Part shown: piece by piece, positions 1 to 7,204 of the stretch | Numbering within the stretch: the first letter of the stretch is position 1 | How the letters are laid out: each line of letters starts with the position of its first letter | From: JBLHHI01 sp047614125 | GTDB taxonomy: Bacteria; Bacteroidota; Bacteroidia; NS11-12g; UBA9320 | NCBI GenBank assembly: GCA_047614125.1 | Contig: JBLHHI010000039.1 | Location: 1 to 26,758, forward strand | Direction of reading: 5' to 3' | Length of the DNA: 26,758 nucleotides | Program-made: the position numbers and the translations under genes | Notes under the pieces: model-generated | Seen by the model: only the letters and a program-made list of their open reading frames with translations | Database searches by the model: none | Told to the model about the DNA's origin: nothing

Positions 1-179
1 TTCGGTTAGATTACATACCAATCAAAACCGGGTTCGACTTTAATGCACTTTCGTCGTTGTCGAATGAGGCCAGAGAAAAACTCAGTAAGATGCAACCTGA
101 AAGCATCGGACAAGCATCTCGAATAAGTGGTGTTTCGCCGTCAGATATCTCAGTACTTTTGGTTTATTTTGGACGATGA
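1..179 (+). CDS. mnmG: MnmG (GidA), tRNA uridine-5-carboxymethylaminomethyl modification enzyme, C-terminal end only
   Basis: This is the 3' end of a gene whose start lies before the window. Reading from base 3 gives 58 codons ending in TGA at 177-179. The tail contains LSNEAREKL, the strongly conserved IGQASRISGVSP and ISVLLVYFGR at the very end, which are typical of the MnmG C-terminal helical domain. MnmG with MnmE modifies the wobble uridine of several tRNAs in the cytoplasm, and this end domain binds MnmE and tRNA. The stop codon overlaps the ATG of the next gene (ATGA at 176-179), so the two are probably translated in a coupled way. The FAD-binding part lies outside the window and cannot be checked. 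Confidence 0.9.
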   Translation, partial: RLDYIPIKTGFDFNALSSLSNEAREKLSKMQPESIGQASRISGVSPSDISVLLVYFGR

Positions 180-1825
180 AAAAAGCACAATCTCTTTTCA
201 CCCTCTTCTTGATGTTGCTTCTTGCATCCTGCGCTTCCGTTTCGTCCCCTCCGGGAGGTCCGCGCGATACGACTCCACCAAAGGTGCTTAAAACCACTCC
301 CAATAGTGCCCAATTGAACTTCTACAGCACCGAAGTTGTTTTGGTCTTTGACGAATACATCCAACTTAAAAACCCAACCTCAGAAATACAAATATCGCCG
401 CCCTTTGAAGGAATCATAAAAACTAAGTTAAAGGGAAAAACCCTAATAATAACCCTACCAGAATATCCAAAAATCAATTCAACCTATCAGATGCATTTTG
501 GACAAGCATTAGTGGATGTAAATGAGGGCAATGTTTTAGAAAACTTCCTTCTTGTTTTTTCAACAGGAGACTACATCGATTCATTAAGTCTTAGCGGTAG
601 TGTTTTGGATGCTTACACAAAGGTGGCCAAAAGTGGCCTGAAAGTATACCTCTACAACAACTATTCGGATAGTTCACTCTTACTTAAAAAACCGAACTAC
701 ATAACCATGACCGACTCGTCTGGCAACTACACCTTTAATCACCTTGCCAAAGGAAACTACAGAATAACCTCACACGGCGATAAAAACAAGAACGGTACTG
801 TAGATCCAAAAGAAGACGTTGGCGTAAGTGAAGTGATTACCCAATTGGATTCAAACAAAACTGCTGGCACTCTACGATCCTCAATTTTTGATCCTCAAAC
901 CGATGTAAAACTGATCAAAACCACAGAGCGAAATACCGATTTAATTCAACTCGTATTCAATCAAGCCATCGATAAAAAAGATCTTAAAGTATACTCGCTG
1001 GATTTTGTTTCTACCTCAAATAAAGACAACACCCTTCCTTTCCGTTTTGGGAAATCATCCGATACCCTATATGTATTTACACCCTTCGAAAAAAATCACA
1101 CAGAAGACACGCTGAGTTTCGTTGTCATTATTGATTCTGATACATTACAAACAAGTACTAGAACAAAGAAAAACAACCCTTCAACCAAACCCCGTTTTCA
1201 TCTTATTGCACTACAACAAGGCGAGTTGTTAAATACCATAAACCTCCAAACGAACTACCCAATTCGAAAAACTAATTCTGATTCAATTCAAATAATTAAT
1301 CGAACAGATTCAACCTTTATAAACCCCATTGAAGTTCTAATAAGCGATGATCGATTGAACATTCAACTAAAGGTAAAAACAAAGTTTGCAAACTCATATT
1401 CCATAGCCCTCTCGAAAGGTTTCGCTCAATTCATAAATAACAAAGAGAATGAAATAGACACCCTATCTTATAAGAACCCAAAGAAAGAAGAACTAAGTAC
1501 GTTAGAACTGATCATTGGCATTGATTCAAACCACAATCCTGCCAACAATAAAAATGTTCTCGAAATATATAAAGAAGGAGGAATTGGATCAAAGACCCAA
1601 CTCTTTGCGCAAATAATGTTATCAAAAGACACAGTTTTACTTTTTAATAACATCCCAGCCGGCGATTATTATATAATATCTTTCATTGACCAAAACGGAG
1701 ATGGAAGTTGGACACCGGGAGATTTCACCAAAAACCGTCAACCGGAAGCCCTTTCTGGTAAAAAATTGAACATTAATGTTCGAGCAAACTGGGAAAACAA
1801 AAATATACAATACAAAATTAACTAA
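176..1825 (+). CDS. Ig-like domain lipoprotein of the SPPGGPRD type
   Basis: A 549-residue exported lipoprotein. Residues 1-18 form a signal peptide ending in the lipobox LASC, with Cys19 as the lipidated residue. Just after it comes PPGGPRDTTPP, a signature of a widespread Bacteroidota family with a bacterial Ig-like (SbsA-type) domain at about residues 30-130. A beta-sandwich module of carboxypeptidase-regulatory or prealbumin-like type follows around residues 140-225 (SGNYTFNHLAKGNYRI), with the Asp/Asn-rich loop DKNKNGTVDPKED. A similar loop (DQNGDGSWTPGD) recurs near the C-terminus. Such proteins are expected in the periplasm or on the outer membrane; the molecular role is unknown. It overlaps the mnmG stop by 4 bp and probably shares its transcript. 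Confidence 0.88.
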   Translation: MKKAQSLFTLFLMLLLASCASVSSPPGGPRDTTPPKVLKTTPNSAQLNFYSTEVVLVFDEYIQLKNPTSEIQISPPFEGIIKTKLKGKTLIITLPEYPKINSTYQMHFGQALVDVNEGNVLENFLLVFSTGDYIDSLSLSGSVLDAYTKVAKSGLKVYLYNNYSDSSLLLKKPNYITMTDSSGNYTFNHLAKGNYRITSHGDKNKNGTVDPKEDVGVSEVITQLDSNKTAGTLRSSIFDPQTDVKLIKTTERNTDLIQLVFNQAIDKKDLKVYSLDFVSTSNKDNTLPFRFGKSSDTLYVFTPFEKNHTEDTLSFVVIIDSDTLQTSTRTKKNNPSTKPRFHLIALQQGELLNTINLQTNYPIRKTNSDSIQIINRTDSTFINPIEVLISDDRLNIQLKVKTKFANSYSIALSKGFAQFINNKENEIDTLSYKNPKKEELSTLELIIGIDSNHNPANNKNVLEIYKEGGIGSKTQLFAQIMLSKDTVLLFNNIPAGDYYIISFIDQNGDGSWTPGDFTKNRQPEALSGKKLNINVRANWENKNIQYKIN

Positions 1826-2256
1826 CACTTTGATTATCAATGTATTATATATTAACAATGAATGCTTAAAAAATGTTGAAAACCTATACAATCTGTTAAT
1901 AAGCCACCCGAGAAGCCGTTATATTTAAAACAGTGTTAATCAGTGTCCATAAGAATGATCCCACCAGCTCGCTTATCAACACAAATTAACATGGGTAGTT
2001 ATTAACAACAGAATGTGATTTTAAAAATATTATATTCCTATACCATCATAAAATAGCAGCAAATCCAACCACATTAAAAATATAATTATGTTAATGAATG
2101 TGGATAGTTAAATAATACGATAAATTTAAACATAGGCTTTCAACAAATCCACAGCACTAAAGAAAGAAAGAAGAACTTTATTAATATTATTATTCTTATT
2201 ACTTGGTGGATAGCCTAAGTTTTATTCCCAAGAAATCCTGAAGTATTTTTGCAACG
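1826..2256. other. AT-rich gene-free region with DnaA-box-like motifs; possible replication origin or control region
   Basis: This 431-bp stretch has no credible gene. It is strongly AT-rich and contains several 9-mers close to the DnaA box TTATCCACA: TTATCAACA at 1973-1981 and TGTGGATAG at 2099-2107 (one mismatch each), and TGTTAATAA at 1894-1902, TTATTAACA at 1999-2007 and AAATCCACA at 2145-2153 (two mismatches each). The 7-mer TGTTAAT, on either strand, occurs six times between 1851 and 2095. It lies one gene away from mnmG, which neighbours the origin in many bacteria. No perfect DnaA box is present and dnaA is not in view, so an origin is only a possibility; a long regulatory leader region for pheS is the alternative. 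Confidence 0.28.
2244..2251 (+). promoter_or_regulatory. TAnnTTTG -7 promoter element of pheS (probably leaderless)
   Basis: TATTTTTG matches the Bacteroidota -7 consensus TAnnTTTG. Only five bases (CAACG) separate it from the pheS ATG at 2257, so the expected transcription start falls on or next to the start codon. No clear -33 TTTG is visible at the right distance. Confidence 0.5.
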
Positions 2257-3273
2257 ATGAAAGAGGAAATAGAAGAAATTAGAAAAGAGTTAAAAAAGAT
2301 CAAAATTGATTCGGCCGAAGGTTTGGAACAATTTCGGTTGAAGTATCTTTCGAAGAAGGGTCGGCTCAATGATTTGTTTTCTTCTTTCAAAACAATTTCA
2401 TCCGATCTAAAAAGAGAGGTGGGCAAATCTTTGAACGAGGTTAAAAAGGAATTGGAAGATTTTTTTGAAGAACGAAAGGCAGGTTTAGAGAATACATCAT
2501 CCGAACAGGAATTGGACTTTGATCAAAGCTTGCCGGGTAGGTTGGCAGAATCAGGATCAAGACATCCGCTTTCAATTGTATTGGATAAGATGCTGGACAT
2601 TTTTGAACGCATGGGTTTTATCATTTCAGAAGGACCGGAAGTGGAAGATGATTGGCATAATTTTTCGGCATTAAATTTTCCAGAAAATCATCCGGCTCGC
2701 GATATGCAGGATACCTTTTTTATTGATGGCGAACATGCCTTACGAACGCATACTTCTTCGGTTCAAGTACGTGTAATGGAAACGCAGAAGCCTCCCATTC
2801 GGACGGTTTCGCCTGGAAGGGTTTATAGAAATGAGGCTATAAGTGCACGCTCCAATTCATTTTTTCATCAAATAGAAGGACTTTATATTGACGAAGGCGT
2901 ATCGTTTGCAGATCTTAAACAAACCCTCTATGTATTCGTTCAAGAATTTTTTGGTCCAAATACAAAGGTGCGTTTCCGCCCCAGCTACTTTCCGTTTACA
3001 GAACCAAGTGCAGAAATGGACATATTTTTAGGAACGGAAACGGAAGCAGATCGAAGACTTACGAAAGGAACCGGTTGGTTGGAAATTTTGGGATGTGGTA
3101 TGGTGGATGTAAATGTTTTGAAGAACTGCGGAATTGATTCGGATAAATATACAGGTTTTGCCTTTGGAATGGGCATAGAGCGCATAACGATGTTTCAATA
3201 TGGAATTAAAGATTTGCGAACTTTTTTTGAAAACGATGTTCGATTTTTAAGCCAATTTAAAACATTATCATAA
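2257..3273 (+). CDS. pheS: Phenylalanine--tRNA ligase alpha subunit
   Basis: A 338-residue cytoplasmic enzyme, the catalytic alpha chain of the alpha2beta2 phenylalanyl-tRNA synthetase that charges tRNA-Phe. Residues 1-90 form the N-terminal coiled coil. The class II catalytic core follows, with EGPEVEDDWHNFSALN (motif 1 area), LRTHTSSVQVR, PGRVYRNEAISARSNSFFHQ (motif 2), FRPSYFPFTEPSAEMD, and the motif 3 segment GFAFGMGIERITM near the end. The length is normal for PheS. The beta subunit gene pheT is not in the window, so the two subunits are encoded apart, as is common in Bacteroidota. The start is ATG, placed immediately behind a TATTTTTG box with no Shine-Dalgarno sequence. Confidence 0.97.
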   Translation: MKEEIEEIRKELKKIKIDSAEGLEQFRLKYLSKKGRLNDLFSSFKTISSDLKREVGKSLNEVKKELEDFFEERKAGLENTSSEQELDFDQSLPGRLAESGSRHPLSIVLDKMLDIFERMGFIISEGPEVEDDWHNFSALNFPENHPARDMQDTFFIDGEHALRTHTSSVQVRVMETQKPPIRTVSPGRVYRNEAISARSNSFFHQIEGLYIDEGVSFADLKQTLYVFVQEFFGPNTKVRFRPSYFPFTEPSAEMDIFLGTETEADRRLTKGTGWLEILGCGMVDVNVLKNCGIDSDKYTGFAFGMGIERITMFQYGIKDLRTFFENDVRFLSQFKTLS

Positions 3274-3285
3274 ATCAAAAAGCGG

Positions 3286-3293
3286 TAATTTTG
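3286..3293 (+). promoter_or_regulatory. TAnnTTTG -7 promoter element of tRNA-Pro
   Basis: TAATTTTG fits the Bacteroidota -7 consensus and lies 19 bases before the first base of the mature tRNA, which leaves a short 5' leader. It follows the pheS stop by 12 bases, so the tRNA can be transcribed independently of pheS. Confidence 0.5.
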
Positions 3294-3312
3294 CCGACCA
3301 TATTTAGGTAAT

Positions 3313-3387
3313 CGGGATATAGCTCAGCTAGGTTAGAGTACACGTCTGGGGGGCGTGGGGTCGCAAGTTCGAATCTTGTTATCCCGA
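3313..3387 (+). tRNA. tRNA-Pro (anticodon GGG)
   Basis: A complete 75-nt cloverleaf. The acceptor stem CGGGATA (3313-3319) pairs with TATCCCG (3380-3386), and A3387 is the discriminator base. The D arm contains AGCTCAGCTAGGTTAGAGT. The anticodon stem CACGT/GCGTG encloses the loop CTGGGGG with anticodon GGG at 3348-3350, which reads CCC and CCU proline codons. The T loop is TTCGAAT. CCA is not encoded. The last bases of the gene are repeated at 4924-4934. Confidence 0.95.
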
Positions 3388-3515
3388 CTTATTTTCACAA
3401 CGAACTAACAATTTTCGAGCTTTGCGGAGTTATAAAGGGCTAGATTATACAATTTGATCTATTAATTAAAAGCATGAAAGATTGAACCCAATAAGATTTC
3501 ATTATATTGTGATTC

Positions 3516-4890
3516 ATGTTAACTCGGCAAGGCTTAATTACAACTATTCTTCTTCTTCTTTCAGGAATGTGTTTAGGACAAAATCCAGATTTGTACGACA
3601 CATGGCAAGTATCGCCAAATAACGCTTTGGTATTTGGCGATAGTGGCGATATAGACGTAGTTGAAAACAACTTCAATATCACTGAATTAAAGGAGGCAAA
3701 TTCAAGTATTCGAATAGGGAATGATTTATACAATCATACGTCCACAGCATTTTACAAGAATGAAATTCAAATAACAAATGTTTTAAATGGTCATCGGTCT
3801 AGTTTACAAGGGTCTTGTATAGTGCCAAATATAGACACGACGAAACTCATAATAATTTATTCTGACTCAGCCTTTAATGGGTATGGCCTAGGATATTCAA
3901 TCTTCAGAATTTGATGCTTTAAACGTACAAATAGACCCTAATTTCAGCGAGGCCATGGATGTTGCGCTTGTTGATACCATGATTGAAATCATTGGCGTAG
4001 ATTTATTTGGTAATATCATTATTTATGAATCATCTAGAATTGATCTTAGTTTTAAAAAGAAGCTAGAAAAGCCTTTTTTTCAGGCTTTTAAAAAAGGAAT
4101 GGTGCCGGTGAGTGTTGCTTTTTCCAACACCTTAAGCTACGTAGCGATTTCTAGTTTGCGATTCGATTCATTGTTAATTTTTAAATACAATTACTTTCTT
4201 GACAGTCTGGTTCTCGTGCATATTCAGCAGTTTGCTCATACAAGAGCACGGGTTTGGGGGGCGAAGTTTACAAATAATGACAAATACCTATATGTCAATA
4301 TGGAACCGATAACATTGCCGCTGTATCGCCTAAATTTAGATTTGGAATTTGAACTTAAAAAAATAAACTTACACGATTTTGATTCGGTTGGAATGGTAGA
4401 AGTTAAAAATCAACAACTGTTGGTGTGCCTTCCTTTACAATCTCAATATCTTGTAATTGAGGATGGTGAGGCGGAAGTTCTAAACTTCAAGATTATAAAC
4501 TTAACTGAAGTTACTCCAACAGTTTCTCCCCCAAAACAACCGATTGTTACAAGTCCAGATAGTAGTTTGTGGAATAGGTATCCACAATTTGCAGGCATCG
4601 TGGCCCAGCCACTTCTAATGTGGATACCAACAGCTATCTCACCCAATAGTGATATACTAAATGAAGCGTTTGGAATACAATTTGGCCCTAGAACCCATCC
4701 GAATGTTTTGGCATTTCAGATTAAGGTTTACAACCGCCTTGGAGAATTGAGTTTCGAGAGCCAAGATCTAGATTTCAGGTTCTTTCCAACGCACACACAA
4801 GGAAATAATAATGTGTTTTATTACGAATTGGAATTTCGATATTATGATCGAACCGAACAAAGAAAGGGTCGGTTCATCTGTTTGGAATAG
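3516..4890 (+). pseudogene. Secreted protein with CHU_C-type (gliding-associated) C-terminal domain, split by a frameshift
   Basis: Two reading frames form one gene. The first part (3516-3914) starts with ATG and a signal peptide (TTILLLLSGMCLGQ), then runs on as a beta-rich segment ending in GYGLGYSIF. The second frame is open from 3892 and continues SEFDALNVQIDPNF, far upstream of its first ATG at 3955, so the sequence is continuous coding with a one-base shift near 3900-3910. An extra A around 3906 would explain it. The middle part looks like beta-propeller repeats (FTNNDKYLYV). From about 4615 the C-terminus resembles a CHU_C/T9SS type B sorting domain (IPTAISPNSDILNEAF, FQIKVYNRLGEL). 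An intact product would be about 457 residues, exported and moved to the cell surface by T9SS. Either the gene is broken or the sequence holds a one-base error. Confidence 0.75.
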
Positions 4891-4923
4891 TGTACCGTTG
4901 GTATGGTTTTTCGCAAAAACCTA

Positions 4924-4934
4924 GTTATCCCGAC
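4924..4934 (+). repeat. Direct repeat of the tRNA-Pro 3' end
   Basis: GTTATCCCGAC here is identical to 3378-3388, the 3' end of tRNA-Pro plus one base. The two copies bracket the frameshifted CHU_C protein gene, as an attL/attR pair would bracket an inserted segment. No integrase lies between them, so this may be a scar of an old insertion or a chance 11-bp match. Confidence 0.45.
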
Positions 4935-4960
4935 AATATTATTAAAAACAACAGATTAAT

Positions 4961-5551
4961 TCAATCTTGTTTCTCCAAAAACGCCACCATCTTGGCAATG
5001 GCCTGTCCTCTATGGGAAATGGAATTTTTATCTTCCTTGGCCATTTCGGCAAAGCTTATTGTAAAACCATCTGGAATAAAAATGGGATCGTAGCCAAAGC
5101 CAGCAGTTCCAGACTTTGTTTCAGAAATTTGGCCGTCCACACGGCCTTCAAATAAATGTTCTTCCCCTTTCCAAATAAATGAGATAACCGTTCTAAAATT
5201 TGCAGATCGATTTTGTTTCCCTTTTAGTTTGGTTAAAAGCAGATTCATATTGTCGTTGCTGTTCTTTTGTTCTCCGGCATAACGAGCGGAATAAACACCA
5301 GGCTCGTTGTTGAGCGCAGGAACTTCCAAACCCGTATCATCTGCAAATACGGCCAATCCAAATTTGTGAAAAACAGTTTTGGACTTTATACTTGCGTTGC
5401 CCTCAAGGGTAGCAGCGTCTTCAACAATTTCATTGAAATAACCCAATTGATTTAAGGTAAGTACTTCAAAGTTATTCGATAAAAGTTCTTGTATTTCAGC
5501 GGCCTTGTTTTGATTATGGGTGGCGAAAATGAGTTTAGTTTTAGAGGTCAT
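4961..5551 (-). CDS. rdgB: Non-canonical purine NTP pyrophosphatase, RdgB/HAM1 family
   Basis: A 196-residue cytoplasmic house-cleaning enzyme that hydrolyses dITP, ITP and XTP to the monophosphates and so keeps deaminated purines out of DNA and RNA. Family motifs are complete: THNQNK at 11-16 (phosphate binding), DDTGLEV at 71-77 with the catalytic Asp, GVYSARYAG at 85-93, GFGYDPIF at 151-158 and SHRG at 179-182. The length is that of the family. The ATG follows the stop of the upstream RidA gene by only 3 bp, so the two form an operon on the minus strand. Both are metabolite-repair genes, one for nucleotides and one for reactive imines. Confidence 0.96.
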   Translation of the reverse strand: MTSKTKLIFATHNQNKAAEIQELLSNNFEVLTLNQLGYFNEIVEDAATLEGNASIKSKTVFHKFGLAVFADDTGLEVPALNNEPGVYSARYAGEQKNSNDNMNLLLTKLKGKQNRSANFRTVISFIWKGEEHLFEGRVDGQISETKSGTAGFGYDPIFIPDGFTISFAEMAKEDKNSISHRGQAIAKMVAFLEKQD

Positions 5552-5554
5552 TGT

Positions 5555-5941
5555 TTATTTAACCGCAATTACACTTATTTCCACGCGTACGTTTTTAGGC
5601 AAGGTTTTAACAGCAACAGCTTCACGAGCCGGCGGGTTGGAAGTAAAATACCGCGCATAAACCTCGTTTACAAGCGCGTAGTCGTCCATACTAGCCATAA
5701 AGATGGTTGCCTTAACCACATGAGAGAAGTCCATCTCAGCGGCGGTTAAAACGGCTTTGATGTTGTTCATTACTTGTTCTGTTTCTTGGGTAATGTTTTC
5801 ATTGTTTAACTTCCCAGTGGTTGGATCTAAGGCAATTTGTCCGGAACAGTACAAGGTATTTCCAGCTAAAACGGCTTGGCTGTATGGCCCAATGGCCGCT
5901 GGTGCGAGGCTCGTGGAGATGATTTTTTTACTTGTTGTCAT
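5555..5941 (-). CDS. ridA: RidA family reactive enamine/imine deaminase
   Basis: A 128-residue protein from the ATG at 5941. RidA trimers hydrolyse 2-aminoacrylate and related enamine/imine intermediates released by PLP enzymes. Visible features are IGPYSQAV and YCSGQIALDP near the N-terminus and the signature PPAREAVAVKTLPKNVRVEI at the C-terminus, with the substrate-binding Arg and the Glu typical of active RidA. The ATG gives the usual family length. The frame stays open upstream to a TTG at 6058, which would add a hydrophobic segment ending in LLSSC, like a lipoprotein signal. That extension runs antisense into the next gene and lacks an ATG, so the short form is preferred. rdgB follows 3 bp downstream. 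Confidence 0.92.
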   Translation of the reverse strand: MTTSKKIISTSLAPAAIGPYSQAVLAGNTLYCSGQIALDPTTGKLNNENITQETEQVMNNIKAVLTAAEMDFSHVVKATIFMASMDDYALVNEVYARYFTSNPPAREAVAVKTLPKNVRVEISVIAVK

Positions 5942-5961
5942 ATCTTGTGAGTGTGGCTTTG

Positions 5962-5969
5962 TATTTTTG
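5962..5969 (+). promoter_or_regulatory. TAnnTTTG -7 promoter element for the 3HCDH-like gene
   Basis: TATTTTTG fits the Bacteroidota -7 consensus and lies 25 bases before the ATG at 5995. It sits in the short gap between the divergent ridA gene and the plus-strand pair that follows. Confidence 0.45.
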
Positions 5970-5994
5970 TCAGGAGTAGAAAGCGTATTTGAAC

Positions 5995-6669
5995 ATGAAG
6001 ATAGCAGTACTGGGAACCCCAAATAGAATAAAAGAATTACGGTGTATAATCGATTCAAAACACGAACTAATTGAAGTCAAAAATAAACAATTTGTCGGTT
6101 ACGATTTGATCATCGATCTGGAGTTCGACAATTATCAAGATCGGTTGCACGACTATGCGCATTTAGAAGGAATGCTCATTATTGTTGGTGCAGTTAAATC
6201 TCAATTGGAAGCGCAGATGCACCAGTATCCACATCGAATTCTCTGCACCCTCATCGGAATGAATACGCTTCCAACCTTTATCAACCGGAGTTTGATTGAA
6301 CTTACAACGGTGCAAGAAGAAGACAAAGCTAAGATATATAAAACCATTCAAGACTTAAACTGGGAAGTGCGATGGGTAGAAAGCCGAGTTGGCATGGTTA
6401 CCCCACGCATCATCTTTATGATTATTAACGAGGCGTATTACACTTTGCAAGAAGGAACGGCTTCGAGATCCGACATAGATACGGGCATGAAACTGGGAAC
6501 AGCCTACCCAATGGGACCTTTTGAATGGTGCAATAAAGTTGGACTTAAAAATGTATACGAAACGTTGGAGGCCGTTTACAACGACACAAAAGATGAGCGA
6601 TATAAGATTTGCCCTCTGCTCAAAACGGAATATTTAAAAGAGCGTGCCTCGTATCGAGCGCGGGCATAA
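5995..6669 (+). CDS. 3-hydroxyacyl-CoA dehydrogenase-like protein with degenerate active site
   Basis: A 224-residue protein from the ATG at 5995. The C-terminal half is a clear 3HCDH C-terminal domain: VTPRIIFMIINEAYYTLQEG, then DIDTGMKLGTAYPMGPFEW. The N-terminal half looks like a shrunken Rossmann fold: it opens with KIAVLGTPNR where a glycine-rich GxGxxG NAD loop is expected, and the region is about half the usual size. In normal enzymes the catalytic His-Glu pair spans 12 residues in HFxNPxxxxxLVE; here the matching stretch is NTLPTFINRSLIE, so the Glu remains but the His is Asn90. Dehydrogenase activity is therefore doubtful. A structural or acyl-CoA-binding role is possible. It abuts the acyltransferase gene with no gap, so the two are co-expressed. 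Confidence 0.82.
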   Translation: MKIAVLGTPNRIKELRCIIDSKHELIEVKNKQFVGYDLIIDLEFDNYQDRLHDYAHLEGMLIIVGAVKSQLEAQMHQYPHRILCTLIGMNTLPTFINRSLIELTTVQEEDKAKIYKTIQDLNWEVRWVESRVGMVTPRIIFMIINEAYYTLQEGTASRSDIDTGMKLGTAYPMGPFEWCNKVGLKNVYETLEAVYNDTKDERYKICPLLKTEYLKERASYRARA

Positions 6670-7203
6670 ATGGGGCTCTACAAGTATTTTTACGAAAAGC
6701 TGGGTTGGAAGATAAAGGGAACCCTTCCAACCGAAAAGAAATATCTAATTATTGTTGCTCCGCATACCAGCAATTGGGATTTTATGGTTGGCTTGTGCGT
6801 TCGCTCCATACTAAAATTTAATCCTCAATACGTGGCCAAAAAGGAACTCTTTGTTTGGCCTATTGGTGGATTGTTTAGAAAGCTGGGTGGCTACCCAGTA
6901 GAACGTTCAAAGAACTCCAACCTTGTTCAAAGCATTGTAGATATTTATAACAAAGAAGAAACCTTCATTTTAACAATCACTCCAGAAGGAACACGATCTA
7001 AAAACGACGATTGGAAAACGGGATTTTTTCACATTGCACAACAAGCTAATGTTCTTATTTTACCCGTAGCCTTCGATTATTCAACCAAAACCGTGGTTTT
7101 GGGAGAAACAAAACGTGCTGAAGGGGATGTTCATGAATTTGTTGATGTATTAAAAAGCTGGTTTACCCAGTTTAAAGGACGTAACCCAGAAGATGGAGTT
7201 TAG
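6670..7203 (+). CDS. Lysophospholipid acyltransferase family protein (PlsC-like)
   Basis: A 177-residue enzyme with the glycerolipid acyltransferase motifs: motif I HTSNWD at 32-37 (HX4D catalytic dyad), motif II GLFRKLGGYPVER at 67-79, and motif III TPEGTR at 104-109. It should move an acyl chain to a lysophospholipid or similar acceptor at the inner membrane. It is shorter than typical PlsC (about 240 residues) and has no long N-terminal membrane helix, as in a compact Bacteroidota subfamily. Its ATG begins directly after the TAA of the 3HCDH-like gene, which points to a linked acyl-CoA/lipid function. It ends 1 bp before the convergent TPR gene. Confidence 0.87.
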   Translation: MGLYKYFYEKLGWKIKGTLPTEKKYLIIVAPHTSNWDFMVGLCVRSILKFNPQYVAKKELFVWPIGGLFRKLGGYPVERSKNSNLVQSIVDIYNKEETFILTITPEGTRSKNDDWKTGFFHIAQQANVLILPVAFDYSTKTVVLGETKRAEGDVHEFVDVLKSWFTQFKGRNPEDGV

Positions 7204-7204
7204 G

